Origin: DATMGU01 sp035555315
GTDB lineage: Bacteria; Pseudomonadota; Alphaproteobacteria; ATCC43930; CGMCC-115725
DNA: 64,000 bases
Direction of reading: 5' to 3'
Assembly (NCBI GenBank): GCA_035555315.1
Contig: DATMGU010000037.1
Coordinates: 1-64,000 of the forward strand
In this document: positions 27,362 to 35,996 of the stretch, one piece after another
How positions within the stretch are numbered: the first letter of the stretch is position 1
How the letters are laid out: each line of letters begins with the position of its first letter
Translations under genes and position numbers: made by a program
The notes under the pieces: model-generated
What the model was told of the DNA's origin: nothing
Database searches by the model: none
Seen by the model: only the letters and a program-made list of their open reading frames with translations

Positions 27362-27919
27362 ATGACGGACACGAGTTCCATCAAGAGCGCTGGTGGGCAT
27401 GACAACGGGACGACCCGGCGGGATTTCCTGATCCTGGCGGCCTCGGCGGTGGGCGCCGTGGGGGCGGCATCGGTCGTCTGGCCCCTGATCAACAGCATGA
27501 ACCCGGCGGCTGACACGCTGGCGATCTCGTCGACCGAGGTCGATTTGACGCCGATCATCGAGGGCCAGCGCATCACTGTGGTGTGGCGCGGCAAGCCCGT
27601 CTTCGTTTGCCACCGCACCCAGGCGGAGATCGACGAGGCGCGCAAGGTCGATGTCGCGACGCTGGTCGACCCGGCGACCGATCAGTCTCGGGTGAAAAAG
27701 CCGGAATGGCTCGTGGTCATCGGCATCTGCACCCATCTCGGCTGCGTGCCCTTGGGCCAGAAGGCGACCGACAATCGCGGCGAATACGCCGGCTGGGCCT
27801 GCCCGTGCCACGGCTCGCTCTACGACACGTCCGGCCGTGTGCGTCATGGACCAGCGCCGGCCAATCTGCCGCTGCCCGATTACGCCTTCACCGCCGACAC
27901 CGCGATAAAGATCGGTTGA
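27362..27919 (+). CDS. petA: ubiquinol-cytochrome c reductase iron-sulfur (Rieske) subunit
   Basis: A 185-residue Rieske protein of complex III. A twin-arginine segment (TTRRDFLILAAS) leads the N-terminal membrane anchor. The 2Fe-2S ligands are in CTHLGCVP and CPCHGSLYD, with the two Cys also forming the stabilising disulfide. It carries electrons from ubiquinol to cytochrome c1. It is the first gene of petABC, with 11 bases to petB. GAGG about 6 bases upstream supports ATG 27362. Confidence 0.97.
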   Translation: MTDTSSIKSAGGHDNGTTRRDFLILAASAVGAVGAASVVWPLINSMNPAADTLAISSTEVDLTPIIEGQRITVVWRGKPVFVCHRTQAEIDEARKVDVATLVDPATDQSRVKKPEWLVVIGICTHLGCVPLGQKATDNRGEYAGWACPCHGSLYDTSGRVRHGPAPANLPLPDYAFTADTAIKIG

Positions 27920-27930
27920 GGAAACTGCCA

Positions 27931-29199
27931 ATGGCAACCGCCGCATCGACACCTCCTTCCCAGAACAAGCTGATCCGCTGGATCGATCACCGCCTGCCCG
28001 TATTCACGTTCATGAATCACGAGCTGGTGGAGTACCCGACGCCGCGAAACCTCAGCTATTTCTGGAATTTCGGCTCACTCGCCGGCATCGCCCTGGTCAT
28101 CATGATCATGACCGGCGTGTTCCTGGCGATGCATTACGTGCCGAATACCGCCCTCGCCTTCTCCAGCGTCGAGCGCATCATGCGCGACGTGAATTACGGT
28201 TGGCTGTTGCGCTACGTCCACGCCAACGGCGCCTCGATGTTTTTCATCGTGGTGTATATCCACATCTTCCGGGGCCTCTATTACGGTTCATACAAGGAGC
28301 CGCGGGAAATTCTGTGGATCCTGGGCGTGGTCATCTTCCTGCTGATGATGGCGACCGCGTTCATGGGTTATGTGTTGCCTTGGGGCCAGATGAGCTTCTG
28401 GGGCGCCACGGTCATCACCAACCTGTTCTCGGCGATCCCGGTGTTCGGCAACACCATCGTCACCTGGCTATGGGGTGGCTTCTCCGTCGATAACGAGACG
28501 CTGAACCGGTTCTTCGCGCTGCATTACTTGCTGCCTTTCATTATCGTCGGCGTGGTCGTGCTGCATCTGGTCGCCCTGCACCAGCACGGCTCGAACAACC
28601 CGCTCGGCATCGACAAAAAGGGCCCGCAGGACAGCATCCCGTTCCATCCCTACTATACGGTCAAGGATGCGTTCGGCCTTGCCGTGTTCCTGATCGTGTT
28701 CGCGGTCTTCGTGTTCTTCGCGCCGAACTTCTTCAATCATCCGGACAATTATATCCCGGCGAATCCTCTGGTGACGCCCGCGCATATCGTGCCGGAATGG
28801 TACTTTCTGCCGTTCTACGCGATCTTGCGCTCGGTGCCGAACAAGCTCCTCGGCGTCATCCTGATGTTCGGGTCGATCGCGATCATGTTCGTGTTGCCCT
28901 GGCTCGACACATCCAAGGTGCGCAGCTCGCAATTCCGGCCGATCTACAAGAAGTTCATGATCGTCTTTCTGGTCGATGTGGTTGTGCTCGGCTGGGTCGG
29001 CGCGAACCCGCCCGAGGGGATGTTCGTGCTGATCGGCCAGATCTGCACGACCTATTACTTCTTCCACTTCGTCATCCTGCTGCCGATCCTGGGCAAGCTG
29101 GAACGGCCGTTGCCGCTGCCGACCAGCATCAGCCAGGCGGTTCTCAAGGGCGGCGGTGCCCGCCTCGCCACGGCCAATGTGCCCATGGAGAAGCCGTAA
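27931..29199 (+). CDS. petB: cytochrome b of the bc1 complex
   Basis: A 422-residue polytopic cytochrome b that holds hemes bL and bH and both quinone sites. Helix B carries YVHANGASMFFIVVYIHI and helix D FFALHYLLPFIIVGVVVLHL, each with paired His heme ligands. The quinol-oxidation motif PEWY is present (HIVPEWYFLPFYAIL). Length fits the single-chain alphaproteobacterial form. ATG 27931 is used because it lies between the petA stop and the conserved IRWIDHRLPVF start. The petC start follows its stop by one base. Confidence 0.98.
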   Translation: MATAASTPPSQNKLIRWIDHRLPVFTFMNHELVEYPTPRNLSYFWNFGSLAGIALVIMIMTGVFLAMHYVPNTALAFSSVERIMRDVNYGWLLRYVHANGASMFFIVVYIHIFRGLYYGSYKEPREILWILGVVIFLLMMATAFMGYVLPWGQMSFWGATVITNLFSAIPVFGNTIVTWLWGGFSVDNETLNRFFALHYLLPFIIVGVVVLHLVALHQHGSNNPLGIDKKGPQDSIPFHPYYTVKDAFGLAVFLIVFAVFVFFAPNFFNHPDNYIPANPLVTPAHIVPEWYFLPFYAILRSVPNKLLGVILMFGSIAIMFVLPWLDTSKVRSSQFRPIYKKFMIVFLVDVVVLGWVGANPPEGMFVLIGQICTTYYFFHFVILLPILGKLERPLPLPTSISQAVLKGGGARLATANVPMEKP

Positions 29200-29200
29200 C

Positions 29201-29989
29201 ATGAAGCGTGGATTCACCTTGCGCCGCGGCCTGCTCGGGGCCGCCGCAACGGTCGCGGTCATTCTGGGCGGTGTGTCGCTCGCCTCGGTCAAGGCGGCCG
29301 AGGAGGTCGAGATTCCGAAACAGGCTTGGTCGTTCTCCGGCATGTTCGGCACCTATGACCGGGCCTCTCTGCAGCGTGGCTATCAGGTCTATAAGGAGGT
29401 CTGCTCGAACTGCCACGGGTTGTTCCAGCTGTCATACCGCAACCTCGCCGATCTGGGTTTCAGCCCCGATGAAGTGAAGGCGCTCGCCGCCGAGGCCCAG
29501 GTTACCGACGGTCCGAACGATGAAGGCCAGATGTTCCAGCGCGCCGGCCGGCCGTCTGACAAGATCGCGCGGCCGTTCCCGAACGAGCAGGCGGCTCGCG
29601 CCGCCAATAACGGCGCCTATCCGCCCGATCTGTCGCTGATCACCAAGGCCCGCGAAGATGGTCCCGATTACGTCTTCGGCGTCCTCACCGGCTATAAGGA
29701 TGCGCCGGCCGATGTGAAGATTCCCGCCGGGATGTATTACAATACCGGCTTTCCCGGCCATCAGATCGCGATGCCGCAGCCGCTGCAGGACGGTCAGGTG
29801 ACCTTCGCCGATGGGTCGCCGAACAAGCTCGCGGACGAGGCACGCAACGTCGTGACGTTCCTGCAATGGGCGGCGGAGCCGGAGTTGGAGGCCCGCAAGC
29901 GCATGGGCATCCATGTCCTATTGTTCCTGGTCGTCGCGGCCGGTCTGCTCTACGCGGCCAAGCGGAAAATCTGGGCCGAGATCCACTGA
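29201..29989 (+). CDS. petC: cytochrome c1
   Basis: A 262-residue cytochrome c1. A signal peptide (basic MKRGFTLRRG, hydrophobic core, VKAAEE cleavage region) directs it to the periplasm. Heme c is attached at CSNCH and the sixth ligand Met lies in GHQIAMPQPL. A C-terminal helix (IHVLLFLVVAAGLLYAAKR) anchors it in the membrane. It accepts electrons from the Rieske protein. It is the last gene of petABC, followed by a strong intrinsic terminator at 30016-30046. Confidence 0.97.
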   Translation: MKRGFTLRRGLLGAAATVAVILGGVSLASVKAAEEVEIPKQAWSFSGMFGTYDRASLQRGYQVYKEVCSNCHGLFQLSYRNLADLGFSPDEVKALAAEAQVTDGPNDEGQMFQRAGRPSDKIARPFPNEQAARAANNGAYPPDLSLITKAREDGPDYVFGVLTGYKDAPADVKIPAGMYYNTGFPGHQIAMPQPLQDGQVTFADGSPNKLADEARNVVTFLQWAAEPELEARKRMGIHVLLFLVVAAGLLYAAKRKIWAEIH

Positions 29990-30015
29990 TCCCATCGCGA
30001 TCGACGGAGAGGGCA

Positions 30016-30046
30016 GGGGCTGGCGAGGAATTGCCGGCCCCTTTTT
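30016..30046 (+). terminator. intrinsic terminator of petABC
   Basis: GGGGCTGGC (30016-30024) pairs with GCCGGCCCC (30033-30041) over 9 bp including one T-G wobble, with an 8-base loop and an immediate TTTTT. It lies 27 bases after the petC stop, which is the expected position. Confidence 0.85.
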
Positions 30047-30186
30047 ATTCCTGGAAAAGCAGCAAGAAACGCGCAGCGGCACCGGCGGGCTTGGGCTCAG
30101 CCTTCTGATCGCATGGATCCTGGGGAGGGGCGATGGTATCTGGGAAATCCGGCTCCTCAACAGTGCCGGTGAAAGGAACACCCGTT

Positions 30187-31110
30187 ATGGGTGCGGCGGA
30201 ATGGGGATTGCTGCTCGCTCTGTCGGTCCTGTGGGGCGGCTCGTTCTTTTTCTTCAAGGTGCTGGTCGACGAGTTGCCGCCCCTGACAGTGGTGCTGGGG
30301 CGGGTCGGCTTGGCCGCGGTGGCGCTCAACTTGTTGCTTGTGCTGCGCCGCGATCCGATGCCCCGATCGCCGTCGCTGTGGCGCGGCTTTCTGGTCATGG
30401 GCCTGCTCAACAACGTCATCCCCTTCACGCTGATCGTCTTGGGCGAGACCCGGATTTCCAGTGGCCTCGCATCCATCTTGAACGCGATGACGCCGATCTT
30501 CACGGTGCTCGCCGCCCATCTGCTGACGCGTACCGAGAAATTGACCTGGGGCAAGAGCGCCGGAATCGGCTTCGGTTTGCTGGGCGTCGCCGTGTTGGTC
30601 GGGCCGGATGCGCTGTTCGGCGCCGGGGATCAGGACTGGCTGGGTGAGGCCGCCTGCCTGTCGGCGGCACTGGTCTATGCCTTCGCCGGCCTGTATGGCC
30701 GGCGCTTCAAGGATGTCCCGCCGCTCAAGGTCGCGACTGGTCAGATCACCGCGAGCACGCTGGTGTTGCTGCCGCTTGCCGGGCTTGTCGATCGGCCATG
30801 GCTGTTGCCGATGCCCAGCACGGCCGCCTGGGCGGCCTTCGCCGGGATCGCCCTGTTCAGCACCGCCCTTGCCTATGTCCTGTTCTTTCGCATCCTGGCG
30901 GTCGCCGGCGCTACCAATCTGGTGCTCGTGACCTTCCTCCTGCCGGTCAGCGCCCTGCTGCTCGGCAATTTGGCGCTCGGCGAGACGATCCAGCCGCAGG
31001 CCTATGCCGGCATGGCGTTGATCGGCCTCGGTCTCGCCGCGATCGATGGCCGGCTGTTGCGGGCGCCGTGGCGATCGGGCCGGACGTCGACCCCTCCCAA
31101 GATCACCTGA
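30187..31110 (+). CDS. DMT/EamA family transporter
   Basis: A 307-residue membrane protein with ten predicted helices in two EamA repeats. The first starts MGAAEWGLLLALSVLWGGSF, the classic EamA opening with WG-S-F, and the second near residue 150 starts WLGEAACLSAALVYAFAG. ATG 30187 is preferred because AAAGGA lies about 9 bases upstream; an in-frame ATG at 30133 would add 18 unconserved residues. The substrate is unknown. It stands between the petC terminator and mtnP. Confidence 0.85.
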   Translation: MGAAEWGLLLALSVLWGGSFFFFKVLVDELPPLTVVLGRVGLAAVALNLLLVLRRDPMPRSPSLWRGFLVMGLLNNVIPFTLIVLGETRISSGLASILNAMTPIFTVLAAHLLTRTEKLTWGKSAGIGFGLLGVAVLVGPDALFGAGDQDWLGEAACLSAALVYAFAGLYGRRFKDVPPLKVATGQITASTLVLLPLAGLVDRPWLLPMPSTAAWAAFAGIALFSTALAYVLFFRILAVAGATNLVLVTFLLPVSALLLGNLALGETIQPQAYAGMALIGLGLAAIDGRLLRAPWRSGRTSTPPKIT

Positions 31111-31211
31111 GCAACCTCAAAAGGCGGTGTCGGGTCGCCCTTTTTGCCGCGACGCGGCGGCGGAGCGACGGTAAGCTGCCGCCGCAACGCAACAGGCGTC
31201 GGGGGAATGGC

Positions 31212-32087
<876 letters not shown>

Positions 32088-32099
32088 GAGACCGCGTCG

Positions 32100-33227
32100 A
32101 TGCTTGTCGATGGCCAACCGATGCGAACGATCTGGCCCGAGGCGGATGGCCGCGCGGTCGGGATCATCGACCAGACGCGCCTGCCGCACGACCTGGTCAC
32201 CCTGCGCCTTAAAACCTTGGCGGAGGCGGCGCACGCGATCAGCGCCATGCAGGTACGGGGTGCGCCGCTGATCGGTGCCACCGCGGCGTACGGCGTCGCA
32301 CTGGCGCTGCGCGTCGATGCCTCCGATGCGGCGCTCAGCCATGCGGTCACTGTATTGGCGGCGACAAGGCCGACGGCGATCAATCTGCGCTGGGCGCTGG
32401 CCCGGATGTCCGATGCCTTGACGCCACTGGCCGTCGAGGCGCGGGCGACGGCGGCCTGGCGCTTGGCCGCCGCCATCGCCGATGAGGACGTCGCCCTCAA
32501 CGAGGCGCTTGGCCGGCATGGACTGGGCCTCATCCGCCAGGCCCAGGCTGCCCGCAATACCAAGGGACCGGTCGAGATCCTGACCCATTGCAATGCCGGC
32601 TGGCTGGCGACGGTCGACCGGGGCACGGCGCTATCGCCGATCTACGCCGCCCATGATGCCGGGATCCCGCTGCATGTCTGGGTGGACGAGACGAGACCGC
32701 GCAATCAGGGTGCCAGCCTGACGGCGTGGGAACTGGGCCGGCACGGCGTGCCCCATACGGTGATCGTCGATAACGCGGGCGGCCATCTCATGCAGCATGG
32801 CCGGGTTGACCTCTGCATCGTCGGCACCGACCGGACGACCCGGCGCGGCGATGTCTGCAACAAGATCGGCACCTATCTGAAGGCCCTTGCCGCCCATGAC
32901 AATGGCGTGCCGTTCTATGTGGCGCTGCCCTCGCCGACGATCGATTGGACCCTGGATGATGGCATCCGCGGAATCCCGATCGAAGAGCGGCATGGCGCCG
33001 AGGTCGCGACGATCACCGGGCGACTCGCCGATGGCGGCATGGCGACAATCGGTCTGACGCCTGAAGGCAGCCCCGTCGCGAATTACGCCTTCGACGTGAC
33101 GCCCGCCCGATTGATCAGCGCGCTGATTACCGAACGGGGTATTTGTCCGGCGAGCGTGGATGGCTTGCTGGATCTGTTCCCGGAACGGCGCCGCGCCGCG
33201 CTTGCCGGACAGCGTGTCAGCGCATGA
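32100..33227 (+). CDS. mtnA: methylthioribose-1-phosphate isomerase
   Basis: A 375-residue eIF2B-like isomerase that converts methylthioribose-1-phosphate to methylthioribulose-1-phosphate. The catalytic Cys is in ILTHCNAGWLAT and the catalytic Asp in LCIVGTDRTTRRGDVCNKIG. Substrate-binding RGAP (MQVRGAPLIGATAA) and DETRPRNQGA motifs are present. It forms a pair with mtnP. The later salvage enzymes mtnB, mtnC and mtnD are not in this window, so the fate of the product cannot be read here. Confidence 0.95.
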   Translation: MLVDGQPMRTIWPEADGRAVGIIDQTRLPHDLVTLRLKTLAEAAHAISAMQVRGAPLIGATAAYGVALALRVDASDAALSHAVTVLAATRPTAINLRWALARMSDALTPLAVEARATAAWRLAAAIADEDVALNEALGRHGLGLIRQAQAARNTKGPVEILTHCNAGWLATVDRGTALSPIYAAHDAGIPLHVWVDETRPRNQGASLTAWELGRHGVPHTVIVDNAGGHLMQHGRVDLCIVGTDRTTRRGDVCNKIGTYLKALAAHDNGVPFYVALPSPTIDWTLDDGIRGIPIEERHGAEVATITGRLADGGMATIGLTPEGSPVANYAFDVTPARLISALITERGICPASVDGLLDLFPERRRAALAGQRVSA

Positions 33228-33276
33228 TGCGGCGCGGCCGGTCATGGCTTTTGGCGGCACGGGAGTAGTCCACGCG

Positions 33277-34122
33277 ATGGCGCATGGGATAACCGGCATA
33301 GATCACGCGTTGATCGGCGTACGTGATCTCGAAGCGGCGCGCATGGCCTATACCCGCCTGGGCTTCACGCTCAGCCCGCGCGGCCGTCATATCGGCTGGG
33401 GTACCGCGAATTACTGCGTCATGTTCGACGAGGATTATCTGGAACTGCTGGGCATCGTCGATCCCAGCCAGTTCAGCAACAATCTTGACCAGTTCCTGGC
33501 GAAGCGCGAAGGCGGTCTCGGTCTCGCCTATGCGACCAAGGATGCATCGGCGTCCGCGGCCTCGCTCGCCGACGCAGGGCTGACGCCGGGGGAGGCTCGG
33601 GACCTCGCCCGGCAGCTCGAACTGCCGGAAGGCACGGTTCTGCCGCGCTTCAAACTGTTGTTTCCGCCGGCAAGCGAGTTGCCCGGTCTATCGAGCTTCA
33701 TCTGTCAGCATCTGACGCCGGAGCTGTTGAGCCGGCCGGAATGGCTTGCCCACGCCAATCGGATCGTCGGCCTCCAGGGGGTGACCGTGCTGGTCGAAGA
33801 CGCGGCCGATCTCGTCGAACCATACGAGCGGTTGTTCGGTCCCAATGCCGTCAATACCACGGATGACGTGTTGACGGTTCATGCCGGCCGGCACCGCCTG
33901 GTCTTCGGGACGGCGTTCGATCTCGAGGCGATGCACCCGACCGTCGATCTCATGGATATCGTGCCATCGGGCATCGCCTTGATCACGCTGGTCTCCGGCG
34001 ATCTGGAGTCGACGATCGATTATCTGACGACCTGGCAGATCGAGTTCGAGGTGATCGGCCGCAGCGTGCTGATACCCGCCGAGGCGGCCGCCGGCGCCGC
34101 CCTCGAGATCGTCGCGGGGTAA
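33277..34122 (+). CDS. VOC/glyoxalase-like domain protein
   Basis: A roughly 281-residue protein with two glyoxalase-like modules. The first begins GITGIDHALIGVRDLEAAR and continues YTRLGFTLSPRG; the second starts VGLQGVTVLVEDAADLVEP. The pattern matches the Glyoxalase_3 group, whose members often lack full metal ligands. Start 33277 places the conserved His at residue 9 and has GGGAG 12 bases upstream; ATG 33244 is an alternative. It follows mtnA by 49 bases on the same strand, so it may be co-transcribed with the salvage genes. The reaction is unknown. Confidence 0.75.
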   Translation: MAHGITGIDHALIGVRDLEAARMAYTRLGFTLSPRGRHIGWGTANYCVMFDEDYLELLGIVDPSQFSNNLDQFLAKREGGLGLAYATKDASASAASLADAGLTPGEARDLARQLELPEGTVLPRFKLLFPPASELPGLSSFICQHLTPELLSRPEWLAHANRIVGLQGVTVLVEDAADLVEPYERLFGPNAVNTTDDVLTVHAGRHRLVFGTAFDLEAMHPTVDLMDIVPSGIALITLVSGDLESTIDYLTTWQIEFEVIGRSVLIPAEAAAGAALEIVAG

Positions 34123-34155
34123 CCCGCGCCTGCGGCCCGACGAAAAGAAGCCCGC

Positions 34156-34227
34156 TTAATTGCCGCCCGTGATCGCGTTGCCGATCAGCGCACCGCAGAT
34201 CGTCGTCGCGGTCTTGCCGGCAGACAT
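34156..34227 (-). CDS. possible 23-residue glycine/alanine-rich peptide
   Basis: Immediately downstream of the dienelactone hydrolase stop on the same strand a short frame encodes MSAGKTATTICGALIGNAI followed by TGGN and a stop. The sequence resembles a single glycine-zipper helix. CAGGAG abuts the ATG with no spacer, which is poor for initiation. It could be a remnant of a longer glycine-zipper protein rather than a gene. Confidence 0.25.
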   Translation of the reverse strand: MSAGKTATTICGALIGNAITGGN

Positions 34228-34246
34228 CTCCTGTTCCGTCCGCGAA

Positions 34247-34915
34247 TTACCGCAATTTCTCCGCGAAGAACTTCAGCGTGCGGTCCAATGCCAGTTCGGC
34301 GCTGGGCTTGTCGTAGCCGCCGCGTTCGTCGCAGTTGAAGCCGTGACCGGCCGGGTAAACGAAGATCGACGTATCGGGATGCCGCTGCCGTATCGTCTCG
34401 ACATCGCTCATCGGGATGCCGTGATCCTTTTCGCCGAAATGCAGGATGATCGGTACCTTGGGCATTTCGGTGACGAACGGCACGATCTGGCCGCCGTAAT
34501 AGCCGACCGCCGCGGCGAGGCCGGTGAGCCGTGTCGCCGACAGGAAGGCGAGGCTGCCGCCCCAGCAATAGCCGATCACGCCGACGGGGCCGGCGTCGGC
34601 GGCCGCATCGATGGCGGCCTGGACATCCTTCAGCACGTCGGCGAGATCGGTTTGCGCGCGCACCGTCCTGCCGGTCTCGACATCCGGCCCGTCATAGCCA
34701 AGCTCGATACCGGGCTCGACCCGATCGTATAGCGCCGGCGCCAAGGCCATATAGCCGGCTCGGGCGAAACCGTCGCAGACGGACCGCATATGGCCGTTGA
34801 CGCCGAAAATCTCCTGCAAAACGACCAGCGCACCTTTCGGCGTGCCCGATGGCTCGGCGCGGTACGCCGAGATCGTCTTACCGTCGATGGCCGTGAGGTG
34901 GACCGTCTCACCCAT
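34247..34915 (-). CDS. dienelactone hydrolase family protein
   Basis: A 222-residue alpha/beta hydrolase. The nucleophile elbow G-x-C-x-G appears as VIGYCWGGSLAF, with Cys in place of Ser as in dienelactone hydrolases. The catalytic Asp is in HFGEKDHGIP and the His in YPAGHGFNCDERG. The substrate-site Glu is in LQEIFGVNGHM. Start 34915 (MGETVHL) is preferred over 34930 because CAGGGA lies just upstream. In this isolated setting it is more likely a general carboxymethylenebutenolidase-like esterase than part of a chlorocatechol pathway. Confidence 0.88.
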   Translation of the reverse strand: MGETVHLTAIDGKTISAYRAEPSGTPKGALVVLQEIFGVNGHMRSVCDGFARAGYMALAPALYDRVEPGIELGYDGPDVETGRTVRAQTDLADVLKDVQAAIDAAADAGPVGVIGYCWGGSLAFLSATRLTGLAAAVGYYGGQIVPFVTEMPKVPIILHFGEKDHGIPMSDVETIRQRHPDTSIFVYPAGHGFNCDERGGYDKPSAELALDRTLKFFAEKLR

Positions 34916-35031
34916 TTCCCTGCTCCTCAATTCGAGACGCGTGGCATCACAAAGCGATACTCAGGGATATCCCATGTCTCGGACGAGCGCGCATGTTTTC
35001 CGCGTCGACCGGATAGATTGAAGATTGAGGT

Positions 35032-35427
35032 TCAGACCAGGATCGAGTTCGACTGGTGCGATCGGCCGGCGGTATCGATCTGATCGGTCTCGCCGGATTG
35101 CGGGTTGGTCCACAGGATCGGCACGATACCCGTGCCGGCATCCCCGCCCGAGGGGTTCGTCGGGTCGCCCGCCAGGTTCATCATCAGCAGAGCCTTGGCG
35201 TTGGGCGACAGGCTGACCGTGTCGGCGCCGGCAATGGTCGGCAACGACTGGTCGGCAGAGGCCGCGGCTTTGCTGGTCGCGGCTTTGGTCTTGGCGAGGG
35301 CTTGGCTGGCCTGATCGGTGTTGGCGGCCGTATCCTTCCGCGACACGCCGTCAGCCGTGCCGTCTGCCAATCGCACAGCCGAGGTGGCGAAGGCGTCGGA
35401 CGCTCCCGCGGTCATCACCCCTGACAT
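35032..35427 (-). CDS. hypothetical protein, Ala/Ser/Thr-rich
   Basis: A 131-residue protein of unknown family. The first two thirds is low-complexity and Ala/Ser/Thr/Lys rich (for example KTKAATSKAAASADQS), probably disordered. The conserved-looking part is DTVSLSPNAKALLMMNLAG near residue 70, followed by a Gly/Pro-rich tail. There is no signal peptide or transmembrane segment. GGGAGAGGG about 5 bases upstream supports ATG at 35427. Two matched short hairpins lie in its leader (35440-35476). I cannot assign a function. Confidence 0.6.
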   Translation of the reverse strand: MSGVMTAGASDAFATSAVRLADGTADGVSRKDTAANTDQASQALAKTKAATSKAAASADQSLPTIAGADTVSLSPNAKALLMMNLAGDPTNPSGGDAGTGIVPILWTNPQSGETDQIDTAGRSHQSNSILV

Positions 35428-35439
35428 CGAACCCTCTCC

Positions 35440-35476
35440 CGCCCTGCTAGGGCGCTACCCACGTCCTCGAAGGACG
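35440..35476 (-). promoter_or_regulatory. pair of matched triloop hairpins in a leader
   Basis: CGCCCT-GCT-AGGGCG (35440-35454) and CGTCCT-CGA-AGGACG (35462-35476) are both perfect 6-bp stems with 3-base loops and nearly the same arm sequence. They lie in the 5' leader of the gene starting at 35427, next to its ribosome-binding site. A role in translation control or protein binding is inference. Confidence 0.45.
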
Positions 35477-35677
35477 CGAGTTCACGGAAACCCATCGTTG
35501 GCCTATAAAACTCACGCGGCCATCTCGCGTTAATAAAGCCACGGAGGTCGTAAAGAATACTTTAATGCGGGATGTTTGTTTCCGGGGCGTTGCACATAAT
35601 TTTGACCAAATTTTCGCCATAAAATTGCCACAGCATAGTATTTTTGTTGAAAGGGCACCCAAAATAATCGTTAATAA

Positions 35678-35700
35678 GCCCTATATACTGAATATAGGGC
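35678..35700. promoter_or_regulatory. 9-bp perfect inverted repeat
   Basis: GCCCTATAT-ACTGA-ATATAGGGC is a perfect palindrome with a 5-base spacer in the AT-rich gap. No T tract follows directly. It could be a regulator operator or a weak terminator hairpin. Confidence 0.5.
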
Positions 35701-35788
35701 AGACCAATAAAAATTTTCTTTGGAAGATGAGCGAGATTTGATGATGAAAATTGAGTTTCGTCGATCGAAACCTGAGTAGACCGACGTT

Positions 35789-35935
35789 ATGATATCTTCG
35801 AATTACCCGAACGACCCGTTTGTCGAGGCAGAGTTTACGCAACGGCGGCCGTCTGATTCAGCGAGCGACTCGTTTCCTCGTCCGAGGTCGAATGACGAGG
35901 ATGTGGTATCGAGGATGCGGTGCGGTCGGTCATGA
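35789..35935 (+). CDS. possible 48-residue hydrophilic peptide
   Basis: ATG 35789 opens a frame encoding MISSNYPNDPFVEAEFTQRR, then a Ser/Asp/Arg-rich stretch, ending at TGA 35933-35935. Composition is hydrophilic and plausible for a disordered peptide. There is no clear ribosome-binding site, so this is a weak candidate only. Confidence 0.22.
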   Translation: MISSNYPNDPFVEAEFTQRRPSDSASDSFPRPRSNDEDVVSRMRCGRS

Positions 35936-35996
35936 GGGCGGCGCCTCGTTATTGCTACCATCTCCTCGACGCGTAAAAAGCCCATCTATCAGCAGG

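Larger units (their letters stand above)
35428..35996. other. 569-base AT-rich intergenic region
   Basis: This is the only gap over 300 bases. Its middle part (about 35510-35800) is markedly AT-rich compared with the rest of the window and contains several dyads: TAAAG-AATA-CTTTA (35551-35564), a 9-bp inverted repeat at 35678-35700, and two hairpins nearest the hypothetical gene. A possible 48-residue frame lies at 35789-35935. No longer convincing gene is present on either strand. Confidence 0.7.
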
